Shown: positions 12,001-23,294 of the stretch, piece by piece
Position numbering within the stretch: position 1 is the first letter of the stretch
Layout: the number at the start of each line of letters is the position of its first letter
Source of the DNA: Mesorhabditis belari
Taxonomy: Eukaryota > Nematoda > Chromadorea > Rhabditida > Rhabditidae
DNA length: 64,000 nucleotides
Assembly: GCA_958450365.1 (NCBI GenBank)
Contig: CAUEEP010000878.1
Location: 454,001 to 518,000 of the forward strand
Direction of reading: 5' to 3'
The notes under the pieces: generated by a model
What the model was told of the DNA's origin: nothing
Seen by the model: only the letters and a program-made list of their open reading frames with translations
The model's database searches: none
Made by a program: the position numbers and the translations under genes

Positions 12001-15000
12001 CTGGTTTTTTGACAATTTTAAGGGTTTTGAACTTACGCTCTAGCTAAATTTCTGTAAATGCATTTCCGTTAGACTTTTTTAATCAATTGATATATAGATA
12101 TCCTTCTTTTTAAATCTTTAATTTTGAGAAGCTAACTCTATTTTGACCACACTAAACTTGTCCCTAAAGTGACTCGATTCCTCTTTTTGGTCACTCGCAT
12201 TTCGCCCACGAAATTACTTCAATGGTTCGATCAATTGAAACACATTTTAGCCTATTTTGTAGAGAAGATTTACAACTTTCAAATAGTTTATAATATTCAT
12301 CGATTCTAGTTTATAACATCAGGTTTCTATCGTTGGAAATTTATGAAAATGTTGAAATCCGCATTTCTTATGCATTTACCTAATAGATTGCCATTTGCTG
12401 ACAATTGGGGAAGTGGAGGGGGTAAATGATGATACTGATGATACGGAAATTATACTTTACGGTCACCGGTAACCCTAATCGTCCCAAGTCACCGGTAACC
12501 CTAATCATCCCAAGTAGAAGTTTTATCTAGGGTCACTCGTGGCCCTAACCGTCGTCTCTAACCGTATACAAACGCATTTTGATCTTTTTTTGAGTTTTGT
12601 ACTGCTGAATGAGCACGGGGAGAATGAGTATAATTTAAACTTATCAAAACTTACCTAATTTCTTTGGTTAAAGTGATCCTTTAAACTTCATTTCAATCAA
12701 TCAATCAACACTTCATCAATTTCCTCTGTCAGATCAATAGCAATAAACAAATTTATGTTCTAGGAGCTGCCCCAGTAGCCGATAGCACTCCATCGTGCAA
12801 ACTCGCCGCCGATCTTCATCAAATGTACATCGACAATCGCGACTCGGATGTGGTGATCAAGTGTGAGAATGGGGAACTCTTTGCACACAAGTTTGTTTAA
12901 AGAATAAAGTTTTATCAATTTTATAGTTCAGTTTTATCAATTTTATAGTTCAGTTTTATCAATTTTATCAATTTTTAGATGCATAATCTCAGCAACTTGC
13001 CCCTTCTTTCGACAACAATTGCAAAAGTCGAGAAAGATTGAGTTGAAAGGGTACACGAAGAACTCGGTTCATTTTTTGCTCTCATTTCTCTATGGTGGAC
13101 TGACGACGATCCCGGATGAGGTTGACGTTTGGGAGGTGAGTTAGAATGAAGCAATTTCAGTGTTAAAACATAAACAAAATTTGCAAAAGCATGTGATTTT
13201 GGGTGCTCTTTCCGAATCCAACGTTATTTTTATTAGAAAGTTGTGTGATTTTTGGGAAAAACCGGGAGTTTTGTAAGGGTTTAGTAGATGATCTCGTTGT
13301 TTCCATTCAACTCGTTGTTTCCATTCAACCTTGCTCTCGTTTCCATTCAACCATGCTCTCGTTGTTTCCATTCAACTCCCCAAACCGCTCGCCAAGGCTA
13401 TGCGTCGATTTTCAGCTTGTCCTTGACTTTGTTAATTGATTTCCCGTGGATATTGTTTACAATTCGACGTTTTGTTCAAGGAGTTAGCTTTGGTTTTGGG
13501 TCCATTCGACGTCTAGGAGCAGAAGCAACTTTCTTTGAAGATATCGACGAATCACTCGATCGTTGTGACCCAAAATACGCCCAATTGCGCCCAATTCTCT
13601 GATCGATTTCTTGTTTTGCAAGTGCGTGTCGATTTGTCCTTTTTCGTTGTCTATCAGCTGTCAATCTAGTGGTACGATGCTTGTTCTGGGTACAGGAGAT
13701 CCTGGGTTTAAACCCCGGCACGCTCCCCGCCCCGCTCCGCCGCCCATCCGCCCATCCGCCCCGCCGCCCCGCCCCCGCCAGTTTTAAAACGTTTTGTAAC
13801 AAGAAAAAGAACAAGATTTTAAGACCAAAATTATTTACAAATCGGCTTTATCGGATCTGTGCTTTTATTCTCAAATTTTCTTATACCGGAATGGATCTAT
13901 TGGAGCCTTAATCGCTTGTCTTTGTCAAATTCATTTTAACACAATGATGGGTGTTTTTAATCTTAAAAATCTTATCTTTACATGAAGTATTGCTGCTTTA
14001 TCTGAATTGTACAAATAATATGTTTATTTATTTATATGAATCAAACTTATAAAAGCTTAAAAACTGTATTTTTCATTAGATTTTGTTGCATTAGATTTTG
14101 TTGCATTCGATTTTGTTGCATCTTATCTTTTTTTTTTCAGGTCCTCGCACTTGCCACTCATCTCAATTTGAAAGATCTCGTCGATGTGGTGATTATGCAT
14201 TTAAAAGTCAACAAATGTCATTGGTTTCACAGGGTGGGTGATGTACAAAATTTTAAGCTAATAAAGCTAGACTTTTCCTTGAGTTTTGAACCAAAAACTT
14301 TCACATTTCAGCCATGCGCTTCGTGTGTCTCTGCCATTCTTGACGCTCTTCCTCAATTCTACTCAATACGTTCATTAAAACCTTTGTATGAAGAGGTAAA
14401 TACACTACTGGACAATGAAATATCATATTTGAAAAACACTTTCGCACTTTCGCGCGTCTGTAACTCCCTTGTCTTTACCGTATTTCTAAATATTAATATT
14501 ACCATTGTGTAGCCCTTGAAAAGAGCTTTCAGAAAATGTATAACACTAATAGTTTAAACTCAAAGACAAGGGAGTTACAGACGCGCGAAAGTGACGATCG
14601 TTTTTTAAATATCATATTTCATTGTCCAGTATTGTATCTTTTATTATGCTAAGCTTTAAAATATAATTCTAATAATGTTATAATATTTCAGGCTCTTCAA
14701 TGGCAAGCCAAATATTTTGCGCGAATTTGGAAGGGACGAGTGTTTATGCATCTCAATGAGCGATGGCTAAAGGAGTGTTTTGAAGGAGTCATTCAACAGA
14801 TTGTAAGTTGAAAAATAAGGACAAGGACAACAGAATTGTACTGACAAGGACAACAGAACTGTAACTTAAAAAGGAATTGATTCAGAAAACTTGGCATGAT
14901 CACAGTCAAGTCCTGGAAGCTGAAAACAGTTAGAAGACAATCAGCTAACAATTGCAGTAGGATCGGAGCTGAATTAGCTAATTAGGATTAGCTAATTAGA

Positions 15001-18000
15001 ATTGGCTTTGTTTCTATTAGGAAGAAAAATCTATTGAAATGTTGAAAAACAATTTGACAAGTTGCAATGGAATTCCAGGACGATGAAACCTTAATCGAAA
15101 CGATTCTCGGCTGTGAACGTCTGCAAGTTGCTTTCTCTCGCTCACGCACTGATGCCGCTTTCACTGTGCTCAATATGGTCAACGATATTTTAGATGTCTC
15201 TATGCAATATCTTATTCACTCATTTCATCTCGTTATCACAAGCAAATCGTTCGCCGCTCAAGGAAAGGTTAGTACGAAGTCAGCAATTGTTGGGCTGTAC
15301 TTTTTGGCTTAACTATTGGGTTGGTGAATTGAAAACTGCGGGACTTTGAACTAAAATTTATTCAACATAAAACCATAAATTGATTCCAAATAATTTCCAC
15401 TATTATTGACGACTTCTGCCCATTTTACAGGCAATTTGCGGATTCCTCTTTCGTAGTAGGATTTTGGTTTTTGTGTGAGACAAGTGTGAGACTCAAAAAT
15501 GGAGGACTGGAGGTGGAGACTGGAGATCCCAGTTTGAGCACTTTCTTCAAAAGAAACCCATTTTGGTGTCAATAGAAAAGTTGTAGAGAATCAAAAATTA
15601 GGCTTATAGCCAAATTTCCAGAAAGATACACTTAGTAGTTTCGCTTAAAATGCAAGTGTTGTGAAAATTCGTAAATTTCGCATTTCTTGAAAACCAGTTT
15701 TTGAATCGTTCTGAAAATTTGGATATAAGCTTGATTTTTGATTCTCTACAACTTTTCCATTGACACCAAAATGGGTTTTTTTGTAGAAAGTGCTCAAATT
15801 GTCACATATGACAATAGCCGGCAGTTTTCAATTCACCAACCCAATAGTTCAAAAGCAAGCAGCCATCTTAACTCCGCCCCTTTTTCCGGTCGGTTTGCCG
15901 TTGGCAATCGTATTTTGCTTGTATCTTAGCCGGGTTTGTTTGAAAAGCGTTGAATTTACTTTCATTCGATAGAAAATTTGATTTCGAGTTGAATGAAAGT
16001 AAATTCAATGTTTTTCAAACAAATCCGGATGGTTATACGGATGAGCTTCGGGATTTGTGTCGAGGTCCCAACCATTGTCATCCGTCAGCTTCGATTCGTT
16101 CAACACCGTACGCCAGATCTGACCCGCAAGATACGAGCAAAATGCGTAGATTGCCAACGGCAAACCGACCGAAAAAAGGGACGGAGTTTGCTGAAAGCAA
16201 GACAAGTTTTTTTCTTTAGTCTTTTTTAGTCCATAGTCTTTTTTTTATTATAATCAAATCTGCCAGAAAGTGTACGTTTCTTGAAGTACAGAGTATTTGA
16301 ATTTAAAAAGAATTCAGGGTCTTGCCTTAAATCTCGGAATTCTTGAGGACATTCTCCCGACGTTGGTTCACAGTTTATCTGCTGATGTAGCCATCAAATC
16401 GTACTTGGTTTGTAAAAGTTTTTCTTTGCGTTTAAATTTGATACGGTAAGCTTTACAGGATCAAATTTAAACCCAAAACTTAAAGAATAAAATTCAAATC
16501 AATTTTATCATCAACTTTACCATCAACCTTTCCAGGGACTCGGTGATTTACTCGTCGAAATTCAAAGTGTCCCGCCATCTCCAAAGAGAACTTTATCGAT
16601 ACCAATCGATGAGTGGAGTTCGGTTGGTTTAGATGCGAGAAATTCGAAGAAATACTTTTCCAGAGGTTCTATGTACTGGTGAGAAGATTGTATGAACTAG
16701 TCGACAAACATTTGCTTCATTATGCCGCGTCGGTGGTTCGAGCAGAGGCGTGGAAATTGTTGAATGAAAGGGATCAAGTCCGGATTCGAGAGAGTTCGTT
16801 TTACTAAAAAGTCAAAGAATCCTGTCTGTGCGACTCTCATGAGCTTAACACCCCGAATTCACATCTAAATTGGAAATTCCTGGAACTATTTTGAAACGAT
16901 TCACCTTAAAGGAACTTAATTTCTGATTGTAGGACATTTTATTGTGGCTCCGCCCCCTTTGCCATTGGCAATCTAACTTTAAACTCAAATATCTTGGTTT
17001 TGGACTGTCCAGTTTGAATGTTCTTGGTATCATTGGATGCGCCAAGTCTTTCTCTGTCGATTTGTACAAAAACTATTTCAATTGGACAGCACAACACCAA
17101 GAAATTTGAGCTCGAAATTAGATCAGCAAAGGGGGCGGGACGACGGACCTTTTATACGTGCCTCGCCCCTTTGCCATTGGCAATCTAACTTTACGCTCAG
17201 ATTTCTCGGTGCTGGGCTGGTCAATTGAAATAGTTTTTGTACCAATCGATAAAGAAAGACTTGACCAAGAATATTTGAATTGGGTGGCCCAACACCAAGA
17301 TATTTGAGTTCAAAGTTAGATTGCCAATGGCAAAAGGGGTGGGACGCGCATCAAGTGTCCGATAATCTAATTTCTTCCTAACGATAGCAAAACGATAGCA
17401 AAATAAGGACTTGATTTTGTTTTTAAGGGGTTAGTTGATGTAAGCTGATATTTGAATAGTTAATAAGTTGAAGGCTAGAGTGAACTAAAGCTTTTGTTAG
17501 CCTAAGATATTAAAAATAAATATAAAATGGTGAAGATAAGTTTCGAAAAGACGCAGTGTTTAGAAAAGCTTTCGTAAACTTTCTAGATAGTAGATTTCTA
17601 GATAGTTTTGTGCAATTTTACTTCAATCCTGTTCGATTCACAATTTGATTTCTCATCGAATGAGCTTATAATCCTAAAGGGAAAGATTACAGTAGCTTTT
17701 TTTAAACCTTTTAGAGAACAAATTATGAAGAACACACTCTAATTAGAACCCTAAATAAATCAAGGATCTAAAAATCTATAATTTAAAAACTAAAACCTAA
17801 AACTAAACCCAAAACTTTAGCTGGAATCTTCGTCGAGATGCGTCAACCAAAAGCAGCGATGCCTCGTTTCAGTAGCAACAATCGAGTGAGTGATTTGAAA
17901 ACTTTTGAATATATTATATATTCGGGTTTATGCTGGTGGAGTCCTCGCTTACTGTTAATGTTTGTCGGTGAATAGAAAAGAGAAATTTCAAGAGATTCTT

Positions 18001-21000
18001 TGAATATTTGAAGTGATCACTAACCAAGAGATTGTTCTTTTTCACCTTTAGAAGAGTGCGCCTCCAAATTCGGAAACGTTACAGGTTTGCAAACAATTTA
18101 GGCGTGATTAGAGTTAGAGTGTGTTCCTCTAGAGTAATGTGTTTTTAGAATGCATTTATTTGAGAAAAGTACCGTAGCCAAACCGTTATTTTACAGTCGA
18201 TCAGCCCGATTTTCGTATCATTGACTGAGCATTGTCTTGAGGCTTAGCATTGACTGACTGAGCATTGTCTTGAGGCTAAGCATTAACTGACTGAGCATTC
18301 CTCATTGAATGATACCAAAATCGGACGAATTAAATGTAAACTAACGGTTTGATTACGGTACTTTCCTCAAATAAATGCATTCTAAAAAACGCATTCTGCA
18401 AACGCATTACTCTAGAGGAACACACTCTAATTAGAGTACTAAAAACTTGAGAATCCAAAAATTTTGCCCGCCATTTTGTCTTTGGCATGTCGCTGCATGG
18501 TACTGTCCCAAGCTGAATAGATTTTTTGGTGTGGAAGTGTTTATTTCGAGTTTGAATTTAGGCGTACAAACGCTCGTCATCGGCTGGCGTTCAAATGGGG
18601 ACAGTGTTCACACCGGAAAGAGGCAGAAGCATTGAGAGACCGAAGCCGTTGCAAATGATACAACAAAAGGCGAGAAGTCCGAGCAGTGAACCGATGGAGG
18701 ATGAAAAGGTTTGGGGAATTTGAGAGCCGGTGAATTGAAAGCGTACAAAGAAAACGATCAAAAGAATAGGAATTGATGTTTTCTAATATAAGAATTGATT
18801 TTTTTATATAAGAATTGATTTTTTCAAGCATACAGGGTGTCTCAAAATTATCCGGACAACCATTTGAACAATTAGTTGTCACACGCGTAATTCATTTCAA
18901 AGTGTCAAGTGTTAAATAGAGAATTGTAACCCTTAATCTTCGCTACATTTATCTACCAAAAACTTCCGAAACGGATTTATGAAACTCATTTAACAAGTAT
19001 GTAGAAAATCGTCAAAAATGACGCTTGATAGGGATCGACACGGCTCATTCAAGGCCTTGTTAAATGAATGAGCTGTATAAGTCCAATCGGGAAGCTTTTG
19101 GTAGATAAATGTAGCCAAGATTAAGGGCTACAATTCTCTATATAACACTTGCCACTTTTGAAATAAGTTAGGAATTTTCCAGCTACTTTTCCCAAAAGAA
19201 GTTGCCATAATTTTTGGAATTTTGTCGTGTTGCGCTCTACAAAAGGATGATTTTCTCAAAAACCAAAAGAGTTTACAGTTTTTTCGTTTAAATATTTAAA
19301 ATCTACGGACATTTTCCCACTAGATTCATAAGTTTGTGTAAAAATTTAAAACTTTATTCGTTTCATATAAGACAAATCAGACAGATGAACGAAAAAATGT
19401 AATTTTTCAAAAATCAGCCCCTTTTTGTTAGCCAAGATAAGCTCGCATTTGCAATAATGAAGCTCAAAAAGCACTACTTTTATAGTAATTAACTTTAAAA
19501 ACTTATTAATGCAGAAAAAAGATGCAAGAAAGACGGAAAAAGCGAAAATTTCAGCCTCAACCCGAACCCGACCCGACGCCCAGTCTTCCAAGAGCCGCAA
19601 AAGGCACAATCGCCTCAGAGAATCGCCAACATTCCCCAAGGAAAGACGTTCGGAAATCGAAAACTGAAGAGAAAAGGGTAATTTTGATCAAGATTCTTTT
19701 CTATTTTCTATTCTATTTTCTAGGAGAAAAAGCCTTCAATAGAAAGGACACAAAGCCCGTCTTCAATCCAAACTCCAGCTCGACCATCATCTCGATCGGT
19801 TTCAAGAGAAACAACACCTCGAGCACCAAAAGAAGCAGTTGGCTCTAGTTCAAAAATCGTGAAAAGAGAGTCATCGGAGAGAAAAACACCAGATCCTCCA
19901 AAGATTGGGGAAAAAGTTGAAGAAGGGAAAAGAGTTGAAGTGAAACGAGAGAAAGAAAAGGTGAAAGAAGAAAAAGTGATGAGAAGAAAAGAAGCGTCTC
20001 CTGTTCCAAAAGAAACAGCAAAAGAAGAGTCAAAAGAAGAGCGAAAAGAAGCGCTAAAAGAAACAGCAAAAGAAGTGCCAAAAGAAACATCAAAAGAAGA
20101 GCCAAAAGAAGCGCTAAAAGATCCACCAAAGCCTTTACCATTGCGAGAGCAAAAATCCCGATCTCCTACGAAGAAACGATCCGATCTTGAAGAGGTTAGC
20201 ACAAGAAAGCTCAAGTTTTTACAAAAGAATTGGAAATTTTTGGCTTATGCGGCTGAGATTCCATACAATCCGATCTTTTACACAGTTTTTCACAAAAATC
20301 TATAAGCTTTTGAAGCTTTTGACGCTTTTGACGCTGAAAATTTGAATTCTTGGCTTTAATAACTAGCGTTTTTTTTTATTTACAAAGTATTTGACTACCC
20401 GAGAAGAACAAAATTTGATTCATGAATCAAATTTCAATCAAACTCTGTCCAATCAAACTTTGCTCAATCACATTTTGTTCATTTTTACACCTTTAATTTT
20501 GTGTCGTTTTGTGCACTTTTTCAAGCACTAATCAAAACAAAATTCGTTAAGCACAAAATGGAGCGACAAATGACACACACGATTATTCAAGGCGATTTCT
20601 CGAGAGCCGCCAATTTACCCGGACCTTCACCAAAGAAAGAATCCGGAGAAAAGCCGAAAAGTGTTGTTAAACCGATGCCAAAAGATCCGCCATTAGCTGG
20701 AGTCGTGGCAAGTACGTCGATGGGAAGAACACCAAGCAGTGCAACACTTGGACACAGGAAATCCGGCGGAACAACGACTACAAGTAGCACGGTAAGATGG
20801 TTTGATTTGGCAAAAAGAAATTTAGGTAATATAGGTTTAACTAGGTTTAACTATCTAGGTTTTATAAAAGTATAAAATTTCGAAAAATTTTCATTTTAGC
20901 CGGAAAGTCTCGTCCGTTTTCTTGAAATTTTCCTTTATAAAGTCCTTTATAGAGACTTTATAGAGCCAGAAAAGTTCTGTTACTTTTAAAAGCGGCGCGT

Positions 21001-22281
21001 TTCAGGTTCAGAAAAGAGAAAGAAGTGAAAACAATATTAAAAGTAAACATTTCCTTACTTTACAAGAACTTTACTTATTAAAATAGTGTTTATCAAAAGG
21101 ATTTATCAAAAGGATTCATCAAAAAGATAGGTTTTATTGTCATTTCAAGTAAAATTCTCTTGTTCTCTTGTTTTCTTGTTCACTTGTTCTCTTGTTCTCT
21201 TTACTTTACTTATTAAAATAGCGTTTATCATAAGGATTCATCAAAAAGATAGGTTTTATTGTCATTTCAAGTAAAGTTCTCTTGTTCTCTTGTTCTCTAG
21301 GCTGACAAATCGAGCTGACAAATCCAGTGTTTAAAAAAGCTGAAACACAAATAAAGCTTATCCAGTTTTTATATACGAAAAGAGGAGATATTTTTCTTTA
21401 AAACTAGCCGCTCTACAACTAAATTGAGCTTGAAATAACAATAAATATAATTAAATAACAGAACTTTAAATTTCATCGTTTTCCTCGACTTTAAACCTTT
21501 AAAAAGATCAATTAACGCGAGCTTTTCAGAATTTCTTAAAGAGCAATTTGTTAATAAATAATAGAACTTTATAATAAAACAAAGCATAAATCGATTGGTT
21601 CATTGTTTATTTCAAAAAATAACCTTTAAAAAACGAACAAGACTTTCCGGGCGAATCTGACATTTTGAAAGCTCAGCAGATTGTTCGAGAGATCAAAAAA
21701 TCACCATTTGATTCTCATTTTGTGAATAGAATCATTAAAATGAAAGCTTATATAGTGAAGGTCAAAATTTTACGAATTTCAGACAAAAAGTAACGTTCCA
21801 CGATCGGGAATCCCTCAACCAGCCAAGACGAAAAGCTCCACAGCCACTGCTTCTCCTTCGAGTGGAAAAGCAACAACTACAACCAAAGTGGGATTTCTGA
21901 TTTCTTTATAAACTTGATTTTGATCACTGACTGATTTTGACTTGCTGAAAATTGACAAAAAAGGAAATTAAATCAAGCTAAACGTGGAATTCAAGATGGT
22001 TTTCAAATCAAGTTTCAAGTTCAAAGTTTTTCAAGTTCAAATCAAGTTTCAAACCACATCCGTGCCACGTTTCATCAATTTCTAGCCAAATCTAGTTTGC
22101 TTTTAGGCTGCTTAATACAAAAATCAACAAAAACCTAGCTTTTGACTAACTTTTTGCCACTAAACAACTCATTTAGACAACGAGTTCCGCTGAAACGAAA
22201 CGAGGCACATCTCCGCGAAGTCGTAACTCACCGCGTAGCCCGAACACTCGACCAAAAAACATGCATAATATCGATAAATAA
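6080..22281 (+). CDS. BTBD8: BTBD8-like double-BTB protein, 26 exons, about 1,123 aa
   Basis: Exons: 6080-6178, 7115-7279, 7788-7905, 9092-9168, 9560-9658, 9755-9841, 9964-10039, 10805-10899, 10964-11129, 12764-12890, 12979-13135, 14141-14233, 14312-14395, 14692-14802, 15079-15267, 16318-16407, 16536-16622, 16664-16793, 17821-17885, 18052-18084, 18562-18708, 19522-19677, 19724-20194, 20552-20791, 21783-21887, 22177-22281 (TAA). All phases agree. What the sequence shows: BTB domain 1 at about aa 34-130 ([17 protein letters not shown]), an acidic Ser/Gln linker, BTB domain 2 at about 340-440 ([17 protein letters not shown], then LSFLYGG), a helical BACK-like region to about 700, then a disordered Lys/Glu/Ser/Pro tail. 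Family knowledge: this order is that of vertebrate BTBD8, an AP-2/clathrin-associated factor. Uncertain points: the first exon, the 41-nt intron at 16623-16663, and the acceptors before 19522 and 20552, which are weak (AAAAAAG, GTTAAG). Confidence 0.85.
6239..6640. repeat. About 30-bp minisatellite in BTBD8 intron 1
   Basis: About 13 copies of a unit built on GAATGTCCAAAGTCTTCTGAC followed by a variable AGTTAAGAGG, AGCGAACAGG or AGTTAACATGG ending. The two or three ending types are interspersed, suggesting higher-order expansion. Confidence 0.9.
6640..6990 (+). repeat. Dispersed repeat ending in a tRNA-like sequence (copy 1)
   Basis: This matches 26205-26560 along most of its length. Shared words include CTTCGTGGCC/CTTCGTGACC, ATAGAATCGGCTATA, CGGACTCTT and GGATAGTGTGCTAG. 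Its tRNA-like part (6837-6913) has a D-arm (TGGTCTAGTGGATAG), a GAGTTCGAATCC T-arm and partial acceptor pairing GGCTA/TAGCC, but mismatched T-stem pairs. A tRNA-derived SINE-like repeat is the likeliest reading. Confidence 0.6.
7337..7612. mobile_element. Foldback element in BTBD8 intron 2
   Basis: Inverted arms of roughly 120 bp run from AAATCTACCGGATTGACATG on the left to its complement near 7600, passing through AAAGCTTTCG and TCTAAAGAAAG. The centre is near 7470. No transposase is inside, so it looks like a non-autonomous MITE. Confidence 0.8.
8340..8432. repeat. TATCAAGC tandem repeat
   Basis: Short repeats of (AG)AGTATCAAGCTATCAAG lie directly before the tRNA-like sequence that starts near 8447. 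Confidence 0.8.
8445..8805. repeat. Inverted pair of class II tRNA-like sequences
   Basis: The plus-strand copy at 8447-8510 (GTGGCCAAGCGGCTAGTGCGC) and the minus-strand copy at 8700-8800 (TTCGAGCCCGGGTACTTGG T-arm; GTGGCCAAGTGGTTAGGCC D-arm on the minus strand) face each other across a T-rich core at 8510-8610. Stem pairing is incomplete, so neither is a credible working tRNA. Confidence 0.6.
9210..9484. mobile_element. MITE with ACCGTAAATACT terminal repeats (copy 1)
   Basis: The termini TACCGTAAATACTATAATAG and its near-perfect complement at 9465-9484 flank a GTACCCC/GGGGTAC sub-terminal pair and an internal GCCCTGAATTTC-type foldback. A second copy is at 38941-39209. It lies in BTBD8 intron 4. 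Confidence 0.85.
10078..10150 (+). pseudogene. Degenerate tRNA-like sequence in BTBD8 intron 7
   Basis: D-arm GGCTCATTGGTAGAGC, an anticodon-like hairpin ATCGC/GCGAT with loop CCGTAA, and T-arm CGGGTTCGAATCCCG are all visible. The acceptor stem barely pairs and the loop lacks the usual U33-anticodon layout. It is followed 50 bp later by a 20-bp tandem array. Confidence 0.6.
10200..10345. repeat. 20-bp minisatellite (CCTCACCACTGTCCAATGGG)
   Basis: About seven copies lie downstream of the tRNA-like sequence at 10078, in BTBD8 intron 7. Confidence 0.9.
11325..12285. mobile_element. Large foldback element, about 960 bp, in BTBD8 intron 9
   Basis: The arms are nearly 480 bp each. The left arm reads from TGAAAGTTGTAAATC through CATTTCCGTTAGAC-complement words, and the right arm mirrors it up to GATTTACAACTTTCAAATAG. 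The centre is near 11805. Within each arm the CACTTTAGGGACAAG segment recurs, so the arms have internal symmetry. The transcript of this intron would form a long dsRNA hairpin. Confidence 0.85.
13640..13740 (+). pseudogene. tRNA-Pro-like pseudogene in BTBD8 intron 11
   Basis: CTAGTGGTACGATG (D-arm), CTTGT/ACAGG anticodon stem with loop TCTGGGT, and T-arm CTGGG/CCCGG (with TTTAAAC loop) match the tRNA-Pro(UGG) layout. Position 33 is C instead of T, and no acceptor stem forms with the flanks. A C-rich CCCCGCC tract follows. Pseudogene or tRNA-derived repeat. Confidence 0.6.
14399..14637. mobile_element. Foldback element in BTBD8 intron 13
   Basis: Inverted arms of about 90 bp (ACTGGACAATGAAATATCAT; GACGCGCGAAAGTG words) lie around a short AT-rich centre near 14520. 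Confidence 0.85.
15313..15847. mobile_element. MITE family A (copy 1), mariner-like termini
   Basis: About 535 bp. Terminal repeats CTATTGGGTTGGTGAATTG / complement, plus a second inverted pair (GAGCACTTTCTTCAAAAG and its complement) inside. Copies at 34213-34760 and 59321-59860 align end to end. The ATTGGGTTG start and likely TA target suggest a mariner-dependent non-autonomous element. It lies in BTBD8 intron 15. Confidence 0.85.
15868..16195. mobile_element. Foldback element with GTTGGCAAT arms
   Basis: The outer arms (CCGGTCGGTTTGCCGTTGGC and its complement near 16150) enclose an inner hairpin made of AAAGCGTTGAATTTACTTTC and its complement near 16000. It lies directly after MITE A in BTBD8 intron 15. 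Confidence 0.75.
16925..17352. mobile_element. Foldback family F (TTTGCCATTGGCAATCTAAC), tandem pair
   Basis: Two or three alternating arms with GCCATTGGCAATCTAACTTT and ATATCTTGGTGTTGGG words. Relatives are at 33893-33966, 35155-35695 and 38095-38325. It lies in BTBD8 intron 18. Confidence 0.8.
18108..18430. mobile_element. Foldback element in BTBD8 intron 20
   Basis: The arms begin AGAGTGTGTTCCTCTAGAG and end with its complement. An internal TGAGCATTGTCTTGAGGCT unit is duplicated at the centre. Confidence 0.85.
18830..19165. mobile_element. Foldback element in BTBD8 intron 21
   Basis: The words GAGAATTGTAACCCTTAATC and TTTATCTACCAAAA on the left are mirrored by GATTAAGGGCTACAATTCTC and TTTTGGTAGATAAA on the right. 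The centre is near 19030. Confidence 0.75.
20895..21655. repeat. Inverted-repeat-bounded segment in BTBD8 intron 24
   Basis: GCCGGAAAGTCTCGTCCGTT near 20900 is mirrored by AACGAACAAGACTTTCCGGG near 21637. A related CCGGAAAGTCTTGTCCGTTT lies at 24420. Inside, a roughly 60-bp block (AAGGATTCATCAAAAAGATA) is duplicated in tandem at about 21110 and 21235. Confidence 0.55.
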
Positions 22282-22312
22282 CGATAAATAACGATAAATA
22301 ACGATAAATAAC
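22273..22312. repeat. 10-bp tandem repeat spanning the BTBD8 stop codon
   Basis: Four or so copies of CGATAAATAA begin within the last codons of BTBD8. The first copy supplies Asp-Lys-stop. Confidence 0.8.
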
Positions 22313-22557
22313 AATCCTACCTTTTAGCTATTGTTCTTTTTGTTTTATTTCTAGTCTTAGATTTGATTCGAGCTTCTAGAATTTGCCAAATAAAAAAAAA
22401 AACAAAAATTTCCCTGAGCTTAACATTCTCTCCTTTGATCTCTTTTCTCTTGTACATTTGCAAACTTTTCTTTTATTGTTTATTGGGTAAATCCTTGTGT
22501 GATTTTGAGATAAGAGTGCTTCTTCTGGGTAATAGAAAAATGCTTTAATCGTTAAAG

Positions 22558-22563
22558 AATAAA
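22558..22563 (+). terminator. Candidate polyadenylation signal of BTBD8
   Basis: AATAAA about 280 bp after the stop codon, the closest well-placed signal on this strand. Confidence 0.4.
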
Positions 22564-22699
22564 AAATTTCTTGAAAAAAAAAATGAGATCACTGGGCAGT
22601 TGAATAGAAGGAGAGATCAAGCGAAAGGACACGGCTCGTTTTCGCCGTGATTCTGAAAGGTTTCGTTTAAAAGTGCAAAAATACTAGTAAATAGACTTG

Positions 22700-23190
22700 T
22701 AACGAAAATATCTGTCGGTCCTTTTTTGCCATTGGCAATTTAAGGTTTTTCGTGTTTTTCTCAACACAAACCCTTTTCTTTTGACTTCTTTGACTATCAT
22801 TCGATGCAGAATGAAATTCCGCGTTGAATGATACCAAAATCACCTCAAAATATAATATCCATGCAAAGTTATTGGCTAAAAACCTAAACCCTTTTGAATT
22901 TAACCTTTTGCCTCATAACTTTGCATGGACATTATATTTTGAGTTCATTTTGGTATCATTCGACGCGGAATTTCATTCTGCATCGAATGATAGTCAAAAG
23001 AGGCAAAATCAAAGGGTTGGTGCTGAGAAAAACCTTAAATTGCCATCATTCGATGCAGAATAAAACAGCACCGACCCCTTTTGCCTATTTTGACTATCAT
23101 TCGATGCTGAATAAAATTACGCGTCGAATGATGCCAAAATGAACTCAAAATGTAATATCCACGAAAAGTTATGAGGCAAAGGTTAAGTCC
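22700..23190. mobile_element. Foldback elements with TATCATTCGATGCAGAAT arms
   Basis: Several inverted arms (CATTCGATGCAGAAT / ATTCTGCATCGAATG; TTATGAGGCAAA / TTTGCCTCATAA) alternate here, as nested or adjacent foldbacks between the convergent genes. Confidence 0.7.
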
Positions 23191-23294
23191 CCTCATAGTG
23201 GACGAAATTTAGGTTTCTAGCCAACAACTTCGCGTGAATGGTACACTTTGACAAGGGAAGGTCAACTGGCTGAGCCAAATGCTAGTCAACTGGA

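Noticed and set aside
16613..16807. Separate 64-codon ORF starting [11 protein letters not shown]
   Set aside because: Its first 17 codons are the 41-nt intron plus upstream exon read in another phase; from 16664 it is BTBD8 exon 18.
19720..20214. Ser/Phe-rich minus-strand frame of 164 codons
   Set aside because: Antisense shadow of the Lys/Glu-rich BTBD8 exon 19724-20194, whose frame and splice sites fit the plus-strand gene.
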